A stretch of 64,000 bases of DNA from Streptomyces sp. WMMC940 (lineage in GTDB: Bacteria > Actinomycetota > Actinomycetes > Streptomycetales > Streptomycetaceae), in the NCBI RefSeq assembly GCF_027460265.1, contig NZ_JAPZBC010000001.1, positions 1,116,001 through 1,180,000 of the forward strand, read 5' to 3'. The translations under genes and the position numbers were made by a program. Within the stretch, counting starts at the first letter, position 1. The number at the start of each line of letters is the position of its first letter. Below the pieces are notes generated by a model, which was not told where the DNA came from, did not search any database, and was given only the letters and a program-made list of their open reading frames with translations. Positions 57,629-64,000 of this stretch are shown in pieces.

Positions 57629-57639
57629 ATACAGCGTAT
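57629..57639. promoter_or_regulatory. ATACAGCGTAT palindrome, candidate upstream operator
   Basis: ATAC-AGC-GTAT is a perfect inverted repeat; with flanks it contains GTATAC, the kind of arms seen in GntR-family operators. It is about 150 bases before the ureidopropionase start and just beyond the stop of the 569-residue gene. Confidence 0.4.
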
Positions 57640-57650
57640 ACCGTACTTTT

Positions 57651-59360
57651 TCAGGCACTCAGCAGACCGGCAACGCGCAGCGCATGCACCAGATCGCGCT
57701 CGCGGCCGGGCGACACCGCACGGGCGGCGGAGAGCAGTTGCGGGACGAGGCGGTGGGGGTCGGCGGCGGCGATCCGCGCGCCTTCCTCCGGGGTGCGGAC
57801 CCGGAGGAAGGCCGCGAGCAGCGCGTCCGCCTCGCGGCGGCCGCCCGCGTCGCCGAGCGCGAGGACGGCGTCGGCGATCTCGCCGGCCGGGCGGGCGACG
57901 CCCTGGCGCAGCAGCCGGCCGCAGTCCTCGTCGCGGCCCGCCCCGGCGAGGGCGCCGGCGGCCTCGGCCAGCCGCTCCGGCGGCAGCGAGGCCACCTCCC
58001 AGAGGAGAGTGGGCCAGTCGGCGCCGAGCCCGCAGCGGTGCAGCTCGGCGGCGAGCAACGGCAGCCGGGCCGCGGGCCCCGACGCCGCCTCGCACAACAG
58101 GACGTGGGCCTCCCCGCCCCGGCCGGCGGCACGCAGCCGCCCCAGCGTGGCGACGGTCGCCAGCGCGGCGCGGCGGTCCTCCTCGCCGGCGGGCGCGGTC
58201 GCCTTCCGGCCGGCCGGAGCGGCCGGTTCCGCGTCCGCAGCCCCGCGGAACCGCGCTCCGCGCGGCCGCACCGCGGTGACGGGCTGCTCCGGCAGGCCGG
58301 GCACGGGTTCGGCCCCGGCCTCCTCCGCCTCCTCGTCCAGCCAGGCGTACCGGGCCCCGCGCGGTCGCCGTCTGCCCCCTCGGCGCGCCTCGCGCCCGGG
58401 GGCACGTCCGGCATCGGGCGCGCCTCCTCCGGGGGCCTGCGGCGCCTCGTCGACGCTCTCCCCGGATGCGTCCCGGCCACCCTGAGTACCGGGTGAGGAA
58501 GGCACTCTCCCCCAACCCTCCGCCGCACCGGCGTCCGCCACGGGACGCGCCCACGCCCCGGTACCACCGGCCCCGGACGACGTCCCACCCGAATCCCGCC
58601 CGGCAGCGCCGCCGTCCGCGCCCCCCGCCCCGGCAGGGGCCTGTGTTCCGAGCGGCGCCGGGCCTCGGAGGTGTCCGGCCCACGGCCGCGACCCACCCTC
58701 CGCGGCGCCCGGTTCCGCGGTCGGTACCGCGCTCCGGGCCGCGTCAGGGCCGGGGTCCGGTGCCGAGGGGTTCGCGCCGAACACCCGGGCAGATGCTGCC
58801 GGATCGCGGGAGCCGGGCACCGGGGCCCGGCCCAGGTCGTACGGTGCCCGACCCGAGGGGGGTCCCGGAGGCTGCGCGAGCGCGGCGATGCGGGTGGCGA
58901 GTTCGGCGCAGCGCGAGGTCGCCCGGGTGTGGTCGTCGTTGGCCCAGGAGAGATCGTGGGCGAGGTCCCGGTACGCGGGGCTGCCCTCGGGGACGGAGGA
59001 CAGCCGGCGCAGCAGCTCTCGGCCGCGCTCGGCCGCGTGGGCCTGTTCGCGGCGCATCAGTTCCAGCCGCTCCCGGAGTGCTTCGCCGCCACCCGGGCGG
59101 CGGTCGTGCGCGGTCGCCGCGGCGGCGTGCAGGCCACGGGCGTGCAGCATCTCCTCGTCGTCCGCCGCGAGATCGTGGAGGAGCGACTCCACCACGTCCC
59201 ACGGCGGGACCTCCGCGCCCCGCAGACACGCCGTCAGCCCGTCGGGGTCGCGGCGCCAGAAGACCCCGCACCAGCCGCTCTCCGCGTCGAGCCGCCCCGT
59301 CACCGTCCTGAAGTAGCGCGCGAAGTCGCCCACCTGGTGGGGGAGTTGATGCTCCGCCAT
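57651..59360 (-). CDS. Conserved actinomycete protein of unknown function, 569 residues
   Basis: The protein starts at ATG 59360. Residues 1-165 are mainly helical and begin HQLPHQVGDFARYFRTVTGR, a region with conserved Trp and acidic residues (WCGVFWRRDPDG) and a coiled-coil-like stretch (LRERLELMRREQAHAAERGRE). Residues about 170-400 are disordered, very rich in Gly, Ala and Pro. Residues about 400-569 form repeated helical pairs of roughly 35 residues (RRAALATVATLGRLRAAG, LLAAELHRCGLGADWPTLLW, GRREADALLAAFL), reminiscent of pentatricopeptide/TPR solenoids. I do not recognise a function. Similar domain-linker-solenoid proteins are common in Streptomyces. It ends 170 bases before the ureidopropionase promoter and shows no obvious partner. 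Confidence 0.75.
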   Translation of the reverse strand: MAEHQLPHQVGDFARYFRTVTGRLDAESGWCGVFWRRDPDGLTACLRGAEVPPWDVVESLLHDLAADDEEMLHARGLHAAAATAHDRRPGGGEALRERLELMRREQAHAAERGRELLRRLSSVPEGSPAYRDLAHDLSWANDDHTRATSRCAELATRIAALAQPPGPPSGRAPYDLGRAPVPGSRDPAASARVFGANPSAPDPGPDAARSAVPTAEPGAAEGGSRPWAGHLRGPAPLGTQAPAGAGGADGGAAGRDSGGTSSGAGGTGAWARPVADAGAAEGWGRVPSSPGTQGGRDASGESVDEAPQAPGGGAPDAGRAPGREARRGGRRRPRGARYAWLDEEAEEAGAEPVPGLPEQPVTAVRPRGARFRGAADAEPAAPAGRKATAPAGEEDRRAALATVATLGRLRAAGRGGEAHVLLCEAASGPAARLPLLAAELHRCGLGADWPTLLWEVASLPPERLAEAAGALAGAGRDEDCGRLLRQGVARPAGEIADAVLALGDAGGRREADALLAAFLRVRTPEEGARIAAADPHRLVPQLLSAARAVSPGRERDLVHALRVAGLLSA

Positions 59361-59454
59361 TGCCTGCCCGCCCTCCGCCTCGGGTTCGCAGGCATTCGAC
59401 CCCAGTCGTGTTACGGGACGGCTACGCGCAGTTTTCGCGGACGGTGCGGATCGC

Positions 59455-59844
59455 TCAACGTGTCCGGAGCGTCACCGCGATACCGGTGTGCGGCCGCTTC
59501 CCCAGCCGTACGACCGCGGCGGGCACGTCCACGAGCCAGAACTGCCAGGTGTACTTGCGGCTCAGCAGCTTCCTGACCTTCCTGAGGTCGGCGCCGTCGA
59601 GCAGCCGCGCCGCGCCCTCCACGGTCTCGGCGCCTTCCTCGACCCTGCCGCGCACGTCGCACGCGGCCACCACGACCCGGGCGTCCCGACGCAGGCGCTT
59701 GACCTTCCACGAGTCGGAGCGGGTCCAGACGTACAGTTCACCGTCCTCGACGGCGAACCACACGGGCGTGGCGACGCCCGTGCCGTCCTTCCGGAAGGTC
59801 GTGAGGCTGATGTACTTCGCGCGGTCGAGCTGCTGGAGGTCCAC
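59455..59844 (-). CDS. PPOX class F420-dependent oxidoreductase
   Basis: A 129-residue split-barrel flavoprotein of the pyridoxamine 5'-phosphate oxidase-like superfamily, F420H2-binding branch. It has the family opening LDRAKYISLTTFRKDGTGVA, then TPVWFAVEDGELYVWTRSDS with the conserved cofactor-contact residues, and VKRLRRDARVVVAACDVRG. Small size and single domain fit. Substrate unknown; family members reduce biliverdin, quinones or nitro compounds. ATG 59844; no operon partner within 100 bases on its strand. Confidence 0.88.
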   Translation of the reverse strand: MDLQQLDRAKYISLTTFRKDGTGVATPVWFAVEDGELYVWTRSDSWKVKRLRRDARVVVAACDVRGRVEEGAETVEGAARLLDGADLRKVRKLLSRKYTWQFWLVDVPAAVVRLGKRPHTGIAVTLRTR

Positions 59845-59985
59845 GGGCGCGAGACTACGCCCAGGAGCACCGTCGGGGAATCGCGGACCGGCGGGGAACG
59901 GACCCCCTGCGAACGGATCGGCGGCGATCAGGGCGGGCCGCCGCCGGGGCCCTTGCCGAGAGCTCGCGGGCCGCGGGCCCGCCGG

Positions 59986-60040
59986 TCCCTCACACGGGGG
60001 CGAGGGTCCTCACACGGGGGGCTCCTCACACGGGGGCGAG
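59986..60040. repeat. Short tandem repeat overlapping the XRE stop codon
   Basis: Three copies of TC(C)CTCACACGGGGG with short variable tails occur at 59986-60040. The TGA stop of the XRE gene (60026-60028) lies within the third copy. Confidence 0.65.
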
Positions 60041-60277
60041 CGCGCAGCGCGTCACGAGGTCGTCCATGGACAGTCCGAGGGCGCCGGCCAGGGCCGCCAC
60101 GGTGAAGAACGCGGGGGTCGGGGCGCGGCCCGTCTCGATCTTGCGCAGCGTCTCGGCGGAGATTCCCGCGGTCGCGGCGATCTCCACCATGCTCCGCGGG
60201 CCGCGGGCCTCGCGCAGCAACCGCCCGAGGCGCTCGCCGCGTTCGCGCTCTGCGGGGGTGAGGGGCGTACGAACCAT
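60026..60277 (-). CDS. Small XRE-family helix-turn-helix regulator
   Basis: An 83-residue protein that is essentially one XRE DNA-binding domain: GERLGRLLREARGPRSMVEI, ATAGISAETLRKIETGRAPT (recognition helix) and FFTVAALAGALGLSMDDLV. ATG 60277. No ligand domain, so regulation would depend on its amount or on a partner. Ten bases before its start is CTAATACC, also present in the palindrome over the map promoter at 3438-3459, and an AATACC/GGTATT inverted repeat surrounds the region, consistent with autoregulation. In my recollection similar small XRE genes are found beside accessory map genes in some streptomycetes; here they are 57 kb apart. Confidence 0.88.
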   Translation of the reverse strand: MVRTPLTPAERERGERLGRLLREARGPRSMVEIAATAGISAETLRKIETGRAPTPAFFTVAALAGALGLSMDDLVTRCALAPV

Positions 60278-60286
60278 GGCGTCATT

Positions 60287-60314
60287 CTAATACCAGTGCA
60301 ACCGGTAGGGTATT
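60287..60314. promoter_or_regulatory. Candidate XRE autoregulatory operator
   Basis: CTAATACC (60287-60294) and GGTATT (60309-60314) form an inverted repeat with AATACC/GGTATT arms 14 bases apart. On the minus strand GGTATTAG gives a plausible -10 about 10 bases from the start codon, so the message may be nearly leaderless. The left arm matches the map operator word for eight bases. Confidence 0.5.
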
Positions 60315-60369
60315 TGGTGCGACGGAGATCGGGGCAGCTGCCTCACCGGACGCCGGACGCGCCCCCGGT

Positions 60370-60423
60370 CCCGTCGTGGTCCGGGCCCTCGCGCACGCCG
60401 GCGAGGGCCCGGGCCACGACGGG
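60370..60423 (-). terminator. Long terminator after the P450 operon
   Basis: A 23-bp stem (60370-60392 with 60401-60423) with one G-U-type mismatch and an eight-base loop lies 30 bases beyond the P450 stop. It ends the ferredoxin-reductase-P450 operon on the minus strand. Confidence 0.85.
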
Positions 60424-60452
60424 CGTCACTGCGCGCCCCGAACCGGACCGCC

Positions 60453-61688
60453 TCACGGCCTGATGTCGTCGCACGCGATCGGCAGATGGCGGGGACCGCG
60501 CAGCACCGCGTTCTGGCGGTACTCGGGCGGGTCCTCCAGCAGCCGGGGGTTGACCAGCCTGCGGGCGAGTTCGCTCAGCGCGAGCTGCGCCTCCTGCCGG
60601 GCGAGGGGCGCGCCGAAGCAGCTGTGGATGCCGCTGCCGAAGCCCAGGTGCTCGATGTCCTTGCGGTCCGGATCGAAACGGTCGGGGTCCTCGAAGCGCA
60701 GCGGGTCGCGATTGCCCGCCGCCACCACCAGCCACAGCGAGGCGCCCTTCGGGATGGTGACCCCGGCGATCCCGATGTCCGCGAGGGTCGTGCGGTTCGG
60801 CACCAGCTGCACCGGCGGTTCGAAGCGCAGGAGTTCCTCCACGATCGGGACGGACAGGCCCGGGTCCTCCCGCAACCGGTCGAGCACGTCCGGGTTCCGC
60901 AGCAGCGTCAGCATGCCGTTGGTGATCAGGTTCACCGTCGTCTCGTGACCGGCGATCAGCAGCAGCGCGGCGGTGCTGAGCAGTTCCATCGTCGTCATCG
61001 AACCGTCCGGCCCCTTGAGGGTGGCCAGTTCGGACAGCATGTCCCGCTGCGGGTTCTTGCGCCGTTCCTCGATCAGCCCGGCCAGATACATGCCCAGCTC
61101 CGTACGGGCCTTCGCAGCGATCCTGTTCCGCTCGGTCGGGTCCTCCCCGGGCATCGGGTCCAGGCTGGCCGCCAGGGTGTCGGCCCAGCCGTGGAAGCGC
61201 GACTCGTCCTCGCGCGGGACACCGAGCAGCCGGCAGATCACGGTCACGGGGAACGGGTACGAGAACTGCTCGACCAGGTCGATACGGTCCGTGCCGCCGA
61301 TGCCGGCGATGAGGTCCGAGACGATCCCGCCGAGTTCGCCGCGCATCTCGTGGACCCGGCGCGGCTCGTGGGGCGGCCCGAAGGAGGTGTTGGTCATGCG
61401 GCGCAGCCGGTCGTGCTCCGGGGGGTCGAGCCGGATGAAGCTGGGCGGCAGGGCTGTCTCCTCCTCCTGCTGCTGCAGGTCGGGACCGGCGGCCTGGGTC
61501 ATGTTGCGGGCGTCGGAGCTGACCCGGGGGTCGTGCAGGAGGCTCAGGATCTCGTGGTAGGTGCTGACGACGTACGCGCCGTCGCCGTCGTCGAGCACCG
61601 GCGTCTTCCGGAGCTCCGCGTACAGGGGGTACGGGTCGTGGCGGTTCTCGTACTCGAGGACCTGCCGCAGGAGGCTTCCTTGGGTCAT
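60453..61688 (-). CDS. Cytochrome P450
   Basis: A 411-residue soluble bacterial P450 (class I, CYP105/107-like in general form). Motifs: the I-helix LLLIAGHETTVN with the acid-alcohol pair replaced by E-T, the K-helix EELLRF (E-x-x-R), and the haem loop FGSGIHSCFGAPLAR with the Cys ligand near residue 358. FIRLDPPEHDRLRRM is the C-helix region. ATG 61688. It is the last gene of a minus-strand operon with its ferredoxin and ferredoxin reductase, so the whole electron chain NAD(P)H to FdR to Fd to P450 is encoded. Substrate not predictable; no biosynthetic genes are adjacent. Confidence 0.95.
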   Translation of the reverse strand: MTQGSLLRQVLEYENRHDPYPLYAELRKTPVLDDGDGAYVVSTYHEILSLLHDPRVSSDARNMTQAAGPDLQQQEEETALPPSFIRLDPPEHDRLRRMTNTSFGPPHEPRRVHEMRGELGGIVSDLIAGIGGTDRIDLVEQFSYPFPVTVICRLLGVPREDESRFHGWADTLAASLDPMPGEDPTERNRIAAKARTELGMYLAGLIEERRKNPQRDMLSELATLKGPDGSMTTMELLSTAALLLIAGHETTVNLITNGMLTLLRNPDVLDRLREDPGLSVPIVEELLRFEPPVQLVPNRTTLADIGIAGVTIPKGASLWLVVAAGNRDPLRFEDPDRFDPDRKDIEHLGFGSGIHSCFGAPLARQEAQLALSELARRLVNPRLLEDPPEYRQNAVLRGPRHLPIACDDIRP

Positions 61689-61715
61689 GTCGGGTCCTTG
61701 TGCTCGCTCGCGGCG

Positions 61716-63110
61716 TCAGTGCCGGCCGGGGGTGAAGGTCATGCGCCGGTCGGCCGGCGAATAGCCGCTGAGGGTGACGGTGGGGCCGTGGGTGGGCACC
61801 GACGGGTCCGGGAAGTCGGCCGGAACCGGCCGTGCTCCCTCGGGGCGGCGGTCCACCGTCGGGAACGGCGGCGGGAAGGGCGCCGTCGTCTCGATCAGAT
61901 GCTCGTAGAACGGCAGCCAGCGCGCCTGGTCGAACGTGACGGCGCCGATGACCCGGTCCTGGTAGCCGTACACCCCGACGAACCTGCGTTCGGCCAGCGA
62001 CCCCTGGGAGATCAGGAGCTCCGTGCCCATGGACGGCACGCCCACCGACTTGATGTTCACACCGAACTGGGAGGACCAGAAGGCCGGGACCCACATGTGG
62101 GGACGGCGGTCGACGCTCTCGCAGAGCATGTTGTGCGCAGCGGTCTCGGCCTGGCTGACGGCGTTGCCCCAGTGCTCCAGGGACAGGAACTGGTACCCGA
62201 ACAGCGGGTGCGGCGACCGCGCCACGTCACCGGCGACGAAGATGTCGTCGGTGACGATGCCCCGGATGTCGAACGCCCGGCAGCCGGCGTCGCAGGCGAT
62301 GCCCCGGGGGCCCGCTCCGAGCCCCGATCCGGCGAGCCACTCCGTGTTGCGCGTCGCGCCGAGCGAGACGACCACGACGTCGGTCTCGACGGAGGAGCCG
62401 TCGGAGAGATGGGCGGCGCGCACCCGCCCCGCCGAGTCGTCCTCCAGCCCGGTCACCATCACGCCCGTGCGCAGGTCCACCCCGTGCTCGCGCTGGAGCT
62501 GTGCGGCCACCTCGCCCACGACCCCGCCGAGCGCGCCCACGAGAGGCGCGGCACCGCGTTCGGCGACGGTCACCGCGATCTCCCGCTCACGGCAGGCGGA
62601 GGCGATCTCCGATCCGGTGAAACCCGCACCGATGACGAAGACCCGGCGGGGCCCGTCCGCGAGCCGCTTCTGCAGCGCGGTCGCGTCGTCGCGGGTCCGC
62701 AGGACGAAGACCCCGTCGAGCTCGGCCTCGCGTTCGTGCGGCCACGGCCGGGCGCGGACCCCGGTGGCGATCAGCAGCCGGTCGTACTCCAGCTCCTCGC
62801 CGTCGGCCAGCCGTACGCGCTTGGCCGCCATGTCGAGTCCGGTGGCGGCGACTCCGAGCCGCCAGTCGGCGTCGAGGGCCCGGCGCCGGGGCAGCGCGGT
62901 GTGGTCCGCCGTGGTCCTGCTGAGCAGAACGCCCTTGGACAGCGGGGGGCGGTCGTACGGCTCGTAGGGCTCGTCGCCGACCATCGTCAGGGTGCCGGCG
63001 AAGCCCTCGTCCCGCAGGGTCTCGGCCGCCCTGAGGCCGGCGAGGGACGCGCCGACGACGACGATGCGCCCCTCGCGCTTGAGGCGTTCGAGGTATCCGT
63101 CAGCGGGCAT
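61716..63110 (-). CDS. FAD-dependent ferredoxin reductase
   Basis: A 464-residue putidaredoxin-reductase-like enzyme passing electrons from NAD(P)H to ferredoxin. The FAD site is VVVGASLAGLRAAETL, the NAD(P) site VFVIGAGFTGSEIASACRE, and the second FAD motif TDDIFVAGDVARSPHPLFG. YEPYDRPPLSKGVLL is the family signature. The C-terminus extends about 50 residues beyond the usual 400-410, Pro-rich, ending TVTLSGYSPADRRMTFTPGR. ATG 63110 overlaps the ferredoxin gene by 11 bases. The P450 starts 27 bases after its stop. Confidence 0.94.
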   Translation of the reverse strand: MPADGYLERLKREGRIVVVGASLAGLRAAETLRDEGFAGTLTMVGDEPYEPYDRPPLSKGVLLSRTTADHTALPRRRALDADWRLGVAATGLDMAAKRVRLADGEELEYDRLLIATGVRARPWPHEREAELDGVFVLRTRDDATALQKRLADGPRRVFVIGAGFTGSEIASACREREIAVTVAERGAAPLVGALGGVVGEVAAQLQREHGVDLRTGVMVTGLEDDSAGRVRAAHLSDGSSVETDVVVVSLGATRNTEWLAGSGLGAGPRGIACDAGCRAFDIRGIVTDDIFVAGDVARSPHPLFGYQFLSLEHWGNAVSQAETAAHNMLCESVDRRPHMWVPAFWSSQFGVNIKSVGVPSMGTELLISQGSLAERRFVGVYGYQDRVIGAVTFDQARWLPFYEHLIETTAPFPPPFPTVDRRPEGARPVPADFPDPSVPTHGPTVTLSGYSPADRRMTFTPGRH

Positions 63111-63333
63111 CGGACGCCTCCCCGGCGGTCACGGTCTCGTCGGACCGGTCCAGGAGGATGGCCTGGACGGGGCAGGCCGTCACGGCCCGGACCACGTCGT
63201 CCCGTTGCGCCTCGTCAGGCCGGGGCTTGTACAGCAGCGCTTCCTCGCCGTGCATCTCGAAGACGTCCGGAGCGAGGAAGGCACACTGCGCGTACCCCTG
63301 GCACCGGTTGAGATCGACAACAACTCTCACCAC
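63100..63333 (-). CDS. 3Fe-4S-type ferredoxin, P450 partner
   Basis: A 77-residue ferredoxin of the class that serves streptomycete P450s. Cluster ligands: C11-x5-C17 in NRCQGYAQCAF and a distant Cys in TACPVQAI; the four-cysteine CxxCxxC pattern is replaced by C-x-x-(A/H)-x-x-C, indicating a single [3Fe-4S] cluster. The usual signature D-x-x-x-C and C-P-V pieces are present. ATG 63333. The stop lies inside the reductase gene (11-base overlap), so the two are translated in a coupled manner and are the redox partners of the P450. Confidence 0.94.
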   Translation of the reverse strand: MVRVVVDLNRCQGYAQCAFLAPDVFEMHGEEALLYKPRPDEAQRDDVVRAVTACPVQAILLDRSDETVTAGEASDAR

Positions 63334-63553
63334 GGATCAGCCCTTCCCGTGCCTCGTCACTCCCCCGGGACCAGCATGCGAGCGCCGACGCGGTACCGCT
63401 CGCCGTGGCGCGCCGAACGAGTGAGCGGGCGGAGGCGGAGCGGGGTCCCGGACGGACCGGGCGCGCCGGACCGGGCAGGCGGTCCGGGGTGGCCCCGGGG
63501 CGGGCCGGACCGGGCCGCGCGTCGGAAGGCCGGGGCGGCCGGACGCGACGGGT

Positions 63554-64000
63554 TCAGGCCACGTCCGCCGGCTGCGGCCGGGATCTCATCCGGACCCGGA
63601 GCAGATGGACGCTGATCAGCACGGACCAGACCGGGAAGACCAGTTCCGACCACGGGAAGCCGGGCCCCGCGAACAGCAGCACCAGGCCGGCCGCGTACCC
63701 GATGAGGACCATCGGGCGGGGGATCATGCCGAGCCGGTGGCCGATGGTCGAGGTCGCGAAGATGAAGACGGCGGCCATCCGCATCGAGTAGGTGGTCAGC
63801 AGCGTGTAGGCGAAGTTGCGTCCGAAATCCGAGGGCTGCTGGTCGTCGAGGATGCTGCCCGCGGCCGACGCGGCACCGAACATCGTCGCCACGAACACCA
63901 GACCGCTGCCGAGGAACACCGTCGCGACGAACTTGTCCTCCCGCTCCCCGACCTGGGCGCGCAGGGCGCCCATGAACCACAGGAAGAAGATCCCGGCGAA
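63554..64000 (-). CDS. Small integral membrane protein, 5'-truncated by window edge
   Basis: At least 148 residues; the frame runs off the right end of the window, and codons before the internal ATG 63973 (FAGIFFLWF) still read as membrane helix, so the real start is outside. Four hydrophobic segments are visible: the first at the edge, FVATVFLGSGLVFVATMFGAA, MRMAAVFIFATSTIG, and VLIGYAAGLVLLFAGPG followed by LVFPVWSVLISVHLL. A short basic tail (RVRMRSRPQPADVA) should be cytoplasmic. No family recognised. The 220-base gap to the ferredoxin gene holds nothing obvious. Confidence 0.75.
   Translation of the reverse strand, partial: FAGIFFLWFMGALRAQVGEREDKFVATVFLGSGLVFVATMFGAASAAGSILDDQQPSDFGRNFAYTLLTTYSMRMAAVFIFATSTIGHRLGMIPRPMVLIGYAAGLVLLFAGPGFPWSELVFPVWSVLISVHLLRVRMRSRPQPADVA

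Overview
The window is chromosomal DNA of a Streptomyces-type actinomycete. The base composition is very GC-rich, codons end mostly in G or C, GTG starts are common, and several gene sets are typical of the genus: an ethylmalonyl-CoA pathway operon, a HATPase/DUF397/HTH (WhiJ-like) trio, an SAV_2177-type methyltransferase, F420-dependent oxidoreductases and an SAV_2336-type giant protein. The two ends cut genes: an M20 peptidase on the left and a small membrane protein on the right. I see no rRNA, tRNA, insertion sequence or CRISPR array.

Left part (1-11.4 kb): peptide-processing enzymes (M20, M55 D-aminopeptidase), an orphan PAS protein, a methionine aminopeptidase behind a striking 22-bp palindrome, a drug-type MFS exporter fused to three carboxypeptidase-regulatory-like domains, an SRPBCC protein, an Rv2578c-type radical SAM protein behind a perfect LexA-box core, a secreted tripeptidyl aminopeptidase and a HEAT-repeat protein. 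From 12.1 to 23.8 kb lies the ethylmalonyl-CoA pathway: a 3-hydroxyacyl-CoA dehydrogenase (frameshifted here), TetR, ccr, ecm, mcl, mch and mcd, followed by psd and pssA, closed by a 17-bp-stem terminator. From 24.2 to 27.1 kb is a WhiJ-like regulatory trio plus a DUF574 methyltransferase; glycerate kinase follows.

The centrepiece is 29.2-38.0 kb: an ADP-ribosylglycohydrolase, a trypsin-co-occurring (CU044_2847/trypco1) protein, a trypsin fused to a VMAP-C-like region, a MoxR AAA+ ATPase and a 1377-residue SAV_2336-type protein. The last three reading frames overlap or nearly touch. The giant protein appears to carry a vWA-like domain, a protein kinase domain without catalytic residues, an FtsK/EccC-like ATPase domain without its P-loop, and TPR repeats. 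Together this is a vWA-MoxR-VMAP type NTP-dependent conflict or signalling system. It is followed by a NUDIX hydrolase, a sirtuin, an Ogt/Ada-AlkA alkylation-repair pair, an LCP cell-wall ligase and a macro-domain protein, giving an unusual local density of ADP-ribose-related genes.

Right part (44-64 kb): a phytoene-desaturase-like oxidoreductase, a nucleotidyltransferase, an inositol-phosphatase-family enzyme, a decayed gamma-glutamyltransferase, an amidase/TetR operon divergent from an SDR gene across a perfect 16-bp palindrome, a pyrimidine/hydantoin catabolic operon (beta-ureidopropionase, class III aminotransferase, dihydropyrimidinase, F420-type LLM oxidoreductase, NCS1 permease), an uncharacterised 569-residue protein, a PPOX protein, a small XRE regulator whose promoter shares a motif with the methionine aminopeptidase operator 57 kb away, and a complete ferredoxin/ferredoxin-reductase/P450 operon.
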